A stretch of 64,000 nucleotides of DNA. Source: Candidatus Sabulitectum sp. Lineage in GTDB: Bacteria > Fermentibacterota > Fermentibacteria > Fermentibacterales > JCC-6. The position numbers and the translations under genes were made by a program. Under the pieces are notes generated by a model. That model searched no databases, was not told the DNA's origin, and saw nothing but the letters and a program-made list of their open reading frames with translations. Positions 43,253 to 50,322 of this stretch are shown here, one piece after another (the stretch's first letter is position 1; each line of letters opens with the position of its first letter). The stretch spans positions 1 through 64,000 of the forward strand of contig JAIOSV010000116.1 in NCBI GenBank assembly GCA_021107435.1, read 5' to 3'.

Positions 43253-45103
43253 TCAGGAACGACCGGCTTGTTCCGTAAGGAATTTCATAGCGCCTTCAAA
43301 GCTTTCTCTTTTGAAAGGAGGCATGGATGCCAGGAGCATTTTTGCGTAGCCGGATGTTCCCATACGACGATCCAGAATGAAAACCGCGCCGGTGTCTGAA
43401 TCTGAACGGATAAGTCGTCCTGCTCCCTGTTTCAGTCTGATAGCGGCTTCAGGAAGCATCAAACGGGAAAAACTGCTTTCCCCCCGCTCCTCAAGAGCTG
43501 TCATCCTTGCCCTGGTCAGTGGATGGCCCGGACTGGGAAAAGGTATTCTGTCGATAATCAATGAATGAAGAAGTTTTCCAGGAAGGTCAACACCCTCCCA
43601 GAAACTCGCAGTACCCAGGATCACAGCCCTTGGGTCTTCTCTGAATTTCTCCAGAATGGCAGAGCGATTCATCTTTCCCTGCACCAGCAGAGGAATTCCT
43701 TCAAGGGGATTTTTTTCCGCGACCGCACAGCAAAGTTCCATATTACGGTAGCTGGTAAACAGAATCATAGTTCGACCATCAAGAATCGCTGACGTTTCAC
43801 GGGCAATCTTCCAGGCACGTTCAGCAATCATCAGATGGTCATTCTGCCCGGGCAGATTGTCTGGAAGAACAAGTACAGACTGCTTCGCGTAATTAAAAGG
43901 GCTGGGAAAAATACGTCTTTCCGCTTCCTGCGGCACTCCCAGTCTGGAGTCGGAGTACGAAAAGGAATCCCCGGCGGCGAGAGTAGCGCTTGTAAGAAGA
44001 ACCGAGGGAAAACTGCTGTAAAGTGTCTCACGAAGAAGTGTGCCGGGATGAACAGGAACACAGCGCAGTATAAAGTGTTTTCTGTTTTTCTCTGTGTAAC
44101 AGCACCAGTTTGCCGAATCCACCCGGGTAAGAGAAAGAATGGATCGCTCAAGGTTCTGAAGTGTTTGTGAAGCTCCCGCAAGGTCTTCTTCACCTGCTAT
44201 CTCCTTGCGAAAGGACAAAGCAGCGTCTGCAATACTCTGCAGATCGGGCAAAATATCATTCAGCTCTACCTCTCCGTCTTTTCCCGCAAATACAGACAAT
44301 TCGGAAATCTGCGCGGCGATAAGACGGGTCTTGTCCAGAAGAAAGGTCTTTTTCTCTGGATTGCGACCGCTGAGAATTATGGAATCAAACACACTGTTCA
44401 GCATTGGTTCCGAGAGGGAATAGCCCAGACTGGATGACGCGGCTTTATCAAGATTGTGGGCTTCATCAACAACAAGAAACCAGGCATCAGGAATCAAATC
44501 ACCGGAGTCAAGACCACAGAGGAGAAGGTGATGATTAACCACAAGGATACGGGCCTTCCTTGCTTTGTTTCTGGCGCTGTAGTAATAACAACGGTGCATT
44601 TCAGAACATTTGTTACCGAGACAATCCAGACCGTCACCGGCTATTTTCCTTTTCTTGTCACTGCTGATCTTTTTATCAGACAGCGAAAGATCTCCATTGC
44701 CTGCTTTCACCCATTCGCTTATCTCAGGAGCTACCGCGCTCCCCCACTCAAACCATTTTCTAAGGCACAGGTAATTCGATCTGCCCTTAAGAACCGCTGC
44801 ATCAATGGTCTCTCCCAGAATCTTTCCCACCATGGGAATATCTTTGCTGATCAGTTGATCTTGAAGAGTAAGAGTTGCGGTTGAGACTACACAGGCCTGA
44901 CCGGAAAGAACCGCCGGGATAAGGTACGCAAAACTTTTCCCGACGCCGGTGCCGGCTTCCAGTACAGATATTCCTTCCAGCTCAACAAGATCCGATACGG
45001 AAGCAGCCATATCAACCTGTTCGCGGCGAACTGTGTAATTCGGGATTACAGACGCCGCGCTGCCGTCTTCAAACGCTGCCACTACCCTCTCTGAAAGAGT
45101 CAA
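43253..45103 (-). CDS. dinG: DinG-family ATP-dependent DNA helicase
   Basis: DinG/XPD-like superfamily 2 helicase. Motif I is LEAGTGVGKSFAYLIPA, motif II VVDEAHNLDKAAS; four Cys for the [4Fe-4S] cluster are in YLCLRKW and DCLGNKCSEMHRCYYY. C-terminal motifs are VLGTASFWEGVDLPGKLLHS, IDRIPFPSPGHPL and GAGRLIRSDSDTGAVFILDR. It unwinds R-loops and damaged DNA. TTG at 45103 has AAGGAG six bases away and overlaps the recJ stop as TTGA. At 616 residues it is shorter than E. coli DinG (716) and closer to the YoaA group. Confidence 0.92.
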   Translation of the reverse strand: MTLSERVVAAFEDGSAASVIPNYTVRREQVDMAASVSDLVELEGISVLEAGTGVGKSFAYLIPAVLSGQACVVSTATLTLQDQLISKDIPMVGKILGETIDAAVLKGRSNYLCLRKWFEWGSAVAPEISEWVKAGNGDLSLSDKKISSDKKRKIAGDGLDCLGNKCSEMHRCYYYSARNKARKARILVVNHHLLLCGLDSGDLIPDAWFLVVDEAHNLDKAASSSLGYSLSEPMLNSVFDSIILSGRNPEKKTFLLDKTRLIAAQISELSVFAGKDGEVELNDILPDLQSIADAALSFRKEIAGEEDLAGASQTLQNLERSILSLTRVDSANWCCYTEKNRKHFILRCVPVHPGTLLRETLYSSFPSVLLTSATLAAGDSFSYSDSRLGVPQEAERRIFPSPFNYAKQSVLVLPDNLPGQNDHLMIAERAWKIARETSAILDGRTMILFTSYRNMELCCAVAEKNPLEGIPLLVQGKMNRSAILEKFREDPRAVILGTASFWEGVDLPGKLLHSLIIDRIPFPSPGHPLTRARMTALEERGESSFSRLMLPEAAIRLKQGAGRLIRSDSDTGAVFILDRRMGTSGYAKMLLASMPPFKRESFEGAMKFLTEQAGRS

Positions 45104-46785
45104 ATCAATCTCCTTGCCGCGGGCTTTATGTCCTTTATGACAAGCTGTACCGCGTCTCTTCCTCGCCAGGTATCGGCGGAAAGCGTAAACGCGATATCGA
45201 GCATGCGGTTGAGTTCCGATGTTCTGTGCCCCAGTCCAAAACCTATTCCCCTTAGAGTTTCTGCTCCCTGCTGAAAAGACACCTGAAGATGTTTCCCATC
45301 CTGACCGACTGATCTGAAAGACGCAGGATACACCCCTCGCGCTATCCAGACAGGCTCAGGATTACCTTCACCGAATGGACCCAGTTCCTCGAGGGCATGA
45401 AGAACACTGCTGTTGCACTTTTCGGAGTCAAGCCCTCCGTCAATGTACAGAACAGGAACAGGCGCCTCCCGGTACAGAGACTTTGCAAAAGACTCCACAA
45501 ATAATTTGAATTCGTGGTACATGCTCTTGTCAATCGAAAATCCGGCAGCCTGCTCATGTCCCCCGAACTTTAGCAGCAAGCCTTCTTCCATCGCTCTGAG
45601 AACAATGGGATAAACCGGCATTCCATGAACTCCTCTGGCACTTCCCCGGCCAGTTGCGCCGTCCCATGCAATGAGAATTACCGGCCTGTTCAGCTGGCGA
45701 GCCAGCCTGGAAGCCGAGATTCCTATAACCCCGGGATGCCAGAGATCCGAGGCTGCGACTGCCACCCGGGCATCAGTATTGTCCAGTAATACGCTGGCCT
45801 CGGTAAATACTCTGGAATCAAGATTTCTTCTTTTTTTATTGACTTTCTCAAGTGCGGAGGCCATTTCCTCCGCAAGTCTCGGCTCGGTTTCCAGTAGAAG
45901 ATTCACAGCCCCGTTCGCATGTGCCAACCTGCCGGAAGAGTTGATTACCGGACCCAGTCCAAACCCTATATCCCTTGCGGTAAGCTCAAGTTGTTTCACT
46001 CCTGAAGCTCTCATAAGAGCCTGAATCCCCGCTGACGGGTTTGATCTGAGGGCCTTAAGACCCCGTTTCACCAGAATCCTGTTATCTCCGGTCAGACTTA
46101 CCATGTCGCAAACCGTTCCAATGGAAACAAGGTCCGGCTCAAGTTCAGGAATATCCCCGGAGCCCATCCTCTCAGCCAGTCCCCGAAGAACAAAGTGAAT
46201 GACACCTGCTCCGGAAAGGTATCTCCATGGACTATTGCCTTCTCCGGAAAGCTCGGGGTCTACCAGAGCATCAGCGTCGGGAAGAATTTCCGAAGGTTTA
46301 TGGTGATCTGTAATTACAACCTTCACACCGGCCTTCCGGAGAGCGGCGACTTCTTCCATTGCAGTTATTCCGCAATCTACAGTAACCACCGCGCCGGCAC
46401 CGCTTTCAATACATTTTCTCACCGCAGTTTCACCCAGACCGTACCCTTCCCTGAAGCGGCACGGTATATAGAATTGCGCCGTTCCACCAAGGGCTCTTAT
46501 CACACGAATTGCTGTAGCGGTAGCAGTAATACCATCGGCATCAAAATCACCATGAACAAGAATCATTTCGCGATTCCTGATGGCCTTCTCAAGAATAAGG
46601 GAGGCTTTATCAGCACCGGGCAAAGCGTTCCATGGAGAGAATCCGCTGTAATCAGAGCGAACAAACTCAGATCCAAAACCTCGTCTTTTAAGTACAGCCT
46701 CCACCGGGTCAGGAAATCCCATATACTCGTAACGTGAGTTTTCTTCTCCGTGTATCTTGGGTCTTGGCAGCCATTTATACTTCAA
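45100..46785 (-). CDS. recJ: Single-stranded-DNA exonuclease RecJ
   Basis: RecJ is a 5'-3' exonuclease in recombination and repair. Motifs are VHGDFDADGITATATAIRV, TVDCGITAMEEV, VVITDHHKPSEILP (DHH), and DHHA1 region PVILIAWDGATGRGSARGVH, KFGGHEQAAGFSI. The track ORF is 33 codons longer but those lie in rnpB; TTG at 46785 with GGAG six bases upstream starts MKYKWLPRP, the usual RecJ opening (xxWxxxP), giving 561 residues, normal for the family. The rnpB 3' end is about 15 bases from this start. It overlaps dinG as TTGA. Confidence 0.94.
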   Translation of the reverse strand: MKYKWLPRPKIHGEENSRYEYMGFPDPVEAVLKRRGFGSEFVRSDYSGFSPWNALPGADKASLILEKAIRNREMILVHGDFDADGITATATAIRVIRALGGTAQFYIPCRFREGYGLGETAVRKCIESGAGAVVTVDCGITAMEEVAALRKAGVKVVITDHHKPSEILPDADALVDPELSGEGNSPWRYLSGAGVIHFVLRGLAERMGSGDIPELEPDLVSIGTVCDMVSLTGDNRILVKRGLKALRSNPSAGIQALMRASGVKQLELTARDIGFGLGPVINSSGRLAHANGAVNLLLETEPRLAEEMASALEKVNKKRRNLDSRVFTEASVLLDNTDARVAVAASDLWHPGVIGISASRLARQLNRPVILIAWDGATGRGSARGVHGMPVYPIVLRAMEEGLLLKFGGHEQAAGFSIDKSMYHEFKLFVESFAKSLYREAPVPVLYIDGGLDSEKCNSSVLHALEELGPFGEGNPEPVWIARGVYPASFRSVGQDGKHLQVSFQQGAETLRGIGFGLGHRTSELNRMLDIAFTLSADTWRGRDAVQLVIKDIKPAARRLI

Positions 46786-46800
46786 TTTACTCTCCACTGT

Positions 46801-47144
46801 GGTATCCGGTCGGGCTGTAAGCCGGGTCCTGTCCTGTTGGAAAACAGTGACGGCCATCCATCTTGGGTGCTCGTTACCGAACACCTCCAGCGGCCAACCC
46901 GAAGAGCTTAAAGGACGAGCCGCCCTCCAGCCCCCGGAGGGGGGCTGCTCTTCCTATTCGGCCTTGCACCGGACGGGGTTTGCCTGCTTTTCACCCTTGA
47001 GACCGGAAACCGGTTCAGGTATCGTTTCTGTGGCACTGTCCCTGCATTACTGCACCAGGGATTTCCCCTGCGTCCTGCCCTGTGGAGCCCGGACTTTCCT
47101 CGAAACCACATGGGATCCCGCGACCGTCCACCCGGCCGGATACT
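46801..47144 (-). ncRNA. rnpB: RNase P RNA (bacterial type A)
   Basis: The complement holds the hallmark core GAGGAAAGTCCGGGCTCC (47084-47101), then ACAGTGCCACAGAAA near the middle, and near the 3' end AGGACCCGGCTTACAG (usual AGAACCCGGCTTA with one change). The ends pair as P1: GTATCCGG at 47136-47143 with CCGGATAC at 46802-46809. Length of about 344 bases is normal for type A. RNase P RNA cuts 5' leaders from pre-tRNAs. It is on the minus strand between the C4 zinc-ribbon gene and recJ; three tRNA genes lie 0.8 kb away. No protein ORF here is real. Confidence 0.95.
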
Positions 47145-47148
47145 CTCT

Positions 47149-47177
47149 ATACTACACTACCTAAAAAGAACTGTCAG
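47149..47177 (-). promoter_or_regulatory. Promoter of rnpB inside the end of the upstream gene
   Basis: On the complement CTGACA (47172-47177), a 17-base gap and TAGTAT (47149-47154) form a sigma-70-like pair. The predicted start is about 47143, where P1 of rnpB begins. The -35 box lies in the last codons of the C4 zinc-ribbon gene. Confidence 0.6.
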
Positions 47178-47874
47178 TAGTCCAGACAACATAGCTGCCG
47201 CAAAGTGGACATATATAAGTTTTTCCACCCTTGATTTCACCGGCGCTCTGTGGAGGTATTTTTGTAAGACAGCCTCCGCAGGAACCGTTCTTTATGCCCG
47301 TTACGACTTCTCTGTGTCCGGCGCTTCTTGACTTCTCATACATCTTCAGCTGCTTCTGGTCCACTTTTGCGGCGATCTCAGCCCGTCGAACCTGAGAAAC
47401 AGCGAGACTGCTCTCAATCTCTTTGAGTTTCTCCCTGAGACTTTCTTCCCTGATCGCGGATCTTTTCACAGCTCGATCACGCTCTTTCAATGCTCTTTCA
47501 AGAACCTGCGAAGCCTCATCTTCCTCGTACATCGCTTCAATGATCATGTTGTCAATCTGGTCATTCATTTTCTCAGTATGGGAAATCTGCTTGAGCATGG
47601 CGGTATATTCGGAATTGGATTTCAATGAAATAAGCCTGCTCTTGTAATCAGTCACCCTGGTGACATTGTCAGCACGATCACCCGCGAGTTTTTTCTGCTT
47701 TCCCCTGATACTATCCAAATTGTCTCTGAACAAATTGAATCTTGCTTCGTGCCCCTCGGTATCCTTTCGGTGTATCTTAATCTCCTGCGGAATTGACTCC
47801 AGATCCGCCTTCAATCTGTCAATATCCCGATCGCAGTCCTGAAGATCAAGAAGACGTGCTATGAATTCTTCCAT
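47161..47874 (-). CDS. Coiled-coil protein with C4-type zinc ribbon (zf-RING_7)
   Basis: ATG at 47874 (MEEFIARLLDLQDCDRDIDR) gives 237 residues. About 180 residues of coiled coil (IDRLKADLESIPQEIKIHRK, ALKERDRAVKRSAIREESLR) lead to a C4 ribbon: GSCGGCLTKIPPQ and ICPLCGSYV. This is Pfam PF02591, seen as CdsZ/YbgI-adjacent C4-type proteins in many bacteria; some act in translation hibernation or as tethering factors, but the role is unsettled. The start has no strong ribosome site; TATAAT overlaps it. A strong hairpin terminator just upstream separates it from the tRNA operon. Confidence 0.8.
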   Translation of the reverse strand: MEEFIARLLDLQDCDRDIDRLKADLESIPQEIKIHRKDTEGHEARFNLFRDNLDSIRGKQKKLAGDRADNVTRVTDYKSRLISLKSNSEYTAMLKQISHTEKMNDQIDNMIIEAMYEEDEASQVLERALKERDRAVKRSAIREESLREKLKEIESSLAVSQVRRAEIAAKVDQKQLKMYEKSRSAGHREVVTGIKNGSCGGCLTKIPPQSAGEIKGGKTYICPLCGSYVVWTTDSSF

Positions 47875-47902
47875 TATACAACCGTCCGATCTCAATGAAT
47901 AC

Positions 47903-47936
47903 AGAAAAGCGGACACCATGAGGTGTCCGCTTTTCT
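47903..47936. terminator. Strong 15-bp hairpin after the tRNA-Val gene
   Basis: AGAAAAGCGGACACC pairs perfectly with GGTGTCCGCTTTTCT around the loop ATGA. On the minus strand it begins at the CCA end of tRNA-Val, and the stem itself ends in TTTTCT, giving a U-rich 3' side. Being symmetric it could stop transcripts from both sides. Confidence 0.8.
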
Positions 47937-48011
47937 GGTGGGCGGGACAGGGATCGAACCTGCGACCCCAAACGTGTGAAGCTTGTGCTCTACCAACTGA
48001 GCTACCCGCCC
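47936..48011 (-). tRNA. tRNA-Val (anticodon CAC)
   Basis: The complement folds as a full cloverleaf: acceptor GGGCGGG with CCCGCCC, D arm GCTC...GAGC, anticodon stem CAAGC/GTTTG around TTCACAC (anticodon CAC, reads GUG Val), T arm GCAGG-TTCGATC-CCTGT. Discriminator A and CCA are encoded. It lies 17 bases downstream of the CAU tRNA and shares its promoter. Confidence 0.93.
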
Positions 48012-48028
48012 TTCAAGTAAAAGCCAAA

Positions 48029-48105
48029 TGGTGGGCCCACCTGGACTCGAACCAGGGACCGACCGGTTATGAGCCGGTGGCTCTAGCCAACTGAGCTATG
48101 GGCCC
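48029..48105 (-). tRNA. tRNA with anticodon CAT (elongator Met or Ile2)
   Basis: The complement has acceptor GGGCCCA with TGGGCCC, anticodon stem ACCGG/CCGGT around CTCATAA (anticodon CAT), T arm CCTGG-TTCGAGT-CCAGG, and encoded CCA. The first pair is G-C, so it is not the initiator tRNA. Elongator Met and lysidine-modified Ile2 share this anticodon and cannot be told apart by eye; deciding needs a covariance model of TilS identity elements. Confidence 0.9.
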
Positions 48106-48116
48106 TTTGAAGGCGA

Positions 48117-48145
48117 AATTTACCCGGTTTCGGCCATTTTGTCAA
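48117..48145 (-). promoter_or_regulatory. Promoter of the tRNA-CAT/tRNA-Val pair
   Basis: On the complement TTGACA (48140-48145), a 17-base gap and TAAATT (48117-48122) lie 12 bases before the first tRNA base. A consensus -35 with this spacing is the strongest promoter I see in the window. Confidence 0.75.
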
Positions 48146-48147
48146 GG

Positions 48148-48176
48148 TTGCCGAAGGGCGAGTCATGAATTACATT
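48148..48176 (+). promoter_or_regulatory. Likely promoter of tRNA-Leu
   Basis: TTGCCG (48148-48153), a 17-base gap and TACATT (48171-48176) lie 10 bases before the first tRNA-Leu base. It stands back to back with the tRNA-CAT promoter. Confidence 0.5.
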
Positions 48177-48186
48177 CCAGCTTCGT

Positions 48187-48272
48187 GCCGGAGTGGCGGA
48201 ATGGCAGACGCGACGGACTCAAAATCCGTTACCTTTCGAGGTGTGAGGGTTCAAGTCCCTCCTCCGGTACCA
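48187..48272 (+). tRNA. tRNA-Leu (anticodon CAA)
   Basis: Acceptor GCCGGAG with CTCCGGT (G-U first pair), anticodon stem ACGGA/TCCGT around CTCAAAA (anticodon CAA, reads UUG Leu), long variable arm TACCTTTCGAGGTGT, T arm GAGGG-TTCAAGT-CCCTC. CCA is encoded. The long variable arm marks a class II tRNA. Confidence 0.93.
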
Positions 48273-48348
48273 TATCATTACGAACTTTATTGACACCACT
48301 TCCCTGATGAAACAACATATCAGCATGGCATTTTAGAAAAAGAATCTC

Positions 48349-49143
48349 CTACCAATGGAATATCTTCTGAATTGCAGGATGTCCGTAGTCTGCTTCACCC
48401 GTATAAGCAATGAGATTCGGCAGAATCACAGAGGTTCCACCGCTGTGGGTATGTCCGCAGAGAACAGTCATTCGTTTGTCCGGATGCTTTTTCATTTCTT
48501 CAACCAGCACTTCCCCCGCAGCCATACATGAGAAGAACGGAAGCCAGTGGGAATCACAGTAGTCTCCTTCGTGCCATGCCGCCTCAGCAAATGGAGGAAT
48601 GTGTGTCACTACCACAACATGGTCAGCCAGCTGAAGAGCTTCAGGCAAAACCGTGCGGAAATGCTCTGCGGCTTCATCCCCAAGCTGCTGAAGTTCGCTG
48701 AAAAGTTGATTGCTGGAAAGCCCGGACAGTTCGGAGATCAAAAGAAAATCATTCAGTCTAACCGGGGAATTGTGATAATCGCCATAACCCGCGTCTCCCC
48801 AGCCATCGTGCCCTATAAGAGAAATGCCCGGGTTCAAATTGACAACACCGCTGATATTCAGCCAGTTCAAATGATGTGATTTCTTAACCATGCCTGTTAC
48901 GGCAGCCCTTACGCCGGAGATGGAACCGCTGTAGTAGTCGTGATTGCCAAGAACAAAGTAGATTGGCACTTGAAGCTCCTGCTCCATCCGCAAAAGAAAC
49001 TCTTCCACAGTTGGAGCCTGTGCAATATCGCCCGATATGAGAACGGCATCTGCGTTCTTTTTGCGTAACTCCGCCATAAAGCCTGTGAATCCTGAGTCAT
49101 CCAAGAATTCAAAGTGGATATCGGTCAACCACAGAGTCTTCAC
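48349..49143 (-). CDS. Calcineurin-like metallophosphoesterase
   Basis: The five metal-site blocks are visible: TDIHFEF (DxH), LISGDIAQA (GDxx), VLGNHDYYSG (GNHD), VVTHIPPF (H) and LCGHTHSGGTSV (GHTH). The 264-residue protein is the bare catalytic domain of the superfamily with no membrane anchor. Such enzymes cleave phosphomono- or diesters, including cyclic nucleotides, RNA ends and lipids; the substrate cannot be told. A middle helical insertion (LSSNQLFSELQQLGDEAAEH) is lengthy. It is last in the long minus-strand array. Confidence 0.88.
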   Translation of the reverse strand: MKTLWLTDIHFEFLDDSGFTGFMAELRKKNADAVLISGDIAQAPTVEEFLLRMEQELQVPIYFVLGNHDYYSGSISGVRAAVTGMVKKSHHLNWLNISGVVNLNPGISLIGHDGWGDAGYGDYHNSPVRLNDFLLISELSGLSSNQLFSELQQLGDEAAEHFRTVLPEALQLADHVVVVTHIPPFAEAAWHEGDYCDSHWLPFFSCMAAGEVLVEEMKKHPDKRMTVLCGHTHSGGTSVILPNLIAYTGEADYGHPAIQKIFHW

Positions 49144-49155
49144 ACTGATTGTTTC

Positions 49156-50298
49156 TCAGCCGCTGACCTGGGAAACCGCTGAGGCAAGAAGGTTGATACT
49201 CAGGGGAGGAGCAACTTTTACGACTTTCAAATCACCGCTGTAATCAAATTCATCATCAGTCACCAGCACAAGACCAATTCCTGCATCATCCAGTTCACCG
49301 GCCAGATCAAGAAGATCAGGATCATCAGTAAATTCTTCGCAAACCACAAAATTGAATCTTCCCGGGTTTTCGTCGAATATTATTCTGGCGCTTGACGGTG
49401 ATTCCATTTCTGTGACACGAAAACCTATCATCTCCAGCATTTCTTTTCCTGAATTTCTCGCGGATGCGCTGGAAGCAATGTAAAGAACCGTTCTTCTCAT
49501 TCCTGAACTCAACTGGGTTGATATTGCCCTGATTGTTTTTCTTTCCTCATTCTCCGGAGGAAAGACTATTAGAATCTGACCTCCCGGATCCGCATACATT
49601 TTAAGTGGTCTGCAATCTTTAAGTTCAAGGGTTTTTTCCCCGCCGTTTCTGGAAAGAATAATTGAGTTCTCCACCACTCTTGCCGCGTCTACAGGAGAAA
49701 ACACATCAGATGCGGATACTCCTGAAAGAGCTTTTTCTCTGATTCCATCCGGAAGCCCGCCACCAACCTCCACCACTTGAAGATCCCTTTCAAGCGCTCC
49801 ACCTGTAATGCTGGCAAAAATGTAAGCAGTTTTCGTCTCGGAAAGTGCTCTCTTAAAAAGGTCAAAGCTGGCCTCAGCGGTTCTGCTTCCCCCAATTAGA
49901 GTTGAATCTATCGAGAGAATCACATCAGCGTTCCGGCCACTCAAACGCACTCTGCGCTGAAGCAGAAGAACCGGAATGGAAACTCCACTGGAGTCCTTGA
50001 TATGACCCCGTACGGGATTTCCAGGTGAGGCAATTGTGGAATCACTGTTCGCATCCATAGAAAGGCCAACCGACTTCAATGTTTTTCCTATTAAAGTGAA
50101 TCTCTGTACGCCAAAAAGATCCAGAGCATAGTCATTCAACTCTAGAATAACACCCTCATCGGAATCCAGCACTATCAAGGCACACGGAAGATTCCTCAGA
50201 ATTATGTTCTGCCCTTCGGGATCAGGCAGGAAAGCAGAAAGCTGAGGTTCATCAGAGATACGCAACTTGGCAAGAAGCTCCCGTACCGTTTCGCTCAT
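49156..50298 (-). CDS. PAS-domain protein with degenerate receiver-like C-terminus
   Basis: Residues 25-130 form a PAS domain (ALIVLDSDEGVILELNDYAL, LFGVQRFTLIGKTLKSVGLS, VSIPVLLLQRRVRLSG). Residues 265-380 have the alternating pattern of a response-regulator receiver (RRTVLYIASSASARNSGKEM, FNFVVCEEFTDDPDLLDLAG, LVLVTDDEFDYSG, VAPPLS), but the acidic pair, the phospho-accepting Asp and the Lys are all replaced. No kinase or output domain is present. It may be a phosphorylation-independent docking protein. It lies 24 bases from the GGDEF-HEAT gene and 12 bases before the phosphoesterase. Confidence 0.65.
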   Translation of the reverse strand: MSETVRELLAKLRISDEPQLSAFLPDPEGQNIILRNLPCALIVLDSDEGVILELNDYALDLFGVQRFTLIGKTLKSVGLSMDANSDSTIASPGNPVRGHIKDSSGVSIPVLLLQRRVRLSGRNADVILSIDSTLIGGSRTAEASFDLFKRALSETKTAYIFASITGGALERDLQVVEVGGGLPDGIREKALSGVSASDVFSPVDAARVVENSIILSRNGGEKTLELKDCRPLKMYADPGGQILIVFPPENEERKTIRAISTQLSSGMRRTVLYIASSASARNSGKEMLEMIGFRVTEMESPSSARIIFDENPGRFNFVVCEEFTDDPDLLDLAGELDDAGIGLVLVTDDEFDYSGDLKVVKVAPPLSINLLASAVSQVSG

Positions 50299-50322
50299 TT
50301 AGCGCCTTTCAAAAATGGATGA

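Noticed and set aside
46786-46884. First 33 codons of the track recJ ORF
   Set aside because: They lie in the 3' part of rnpB and include none of the usual RecJ start; TTG 46785 with GGAG fits the family.
46757-47331. Plus- and minus-strand ORFs across rnpB
   Set aside because: They read through the conserved RNase P RNA and show no protein family pattern.
47861-48307. Two plus-strand ORFs over the tRNA genes
   Set aside because: They are translations of tRNA sequence (for example the WWAGQGSNLRPQTCE type artefact well known from tRNA regions).
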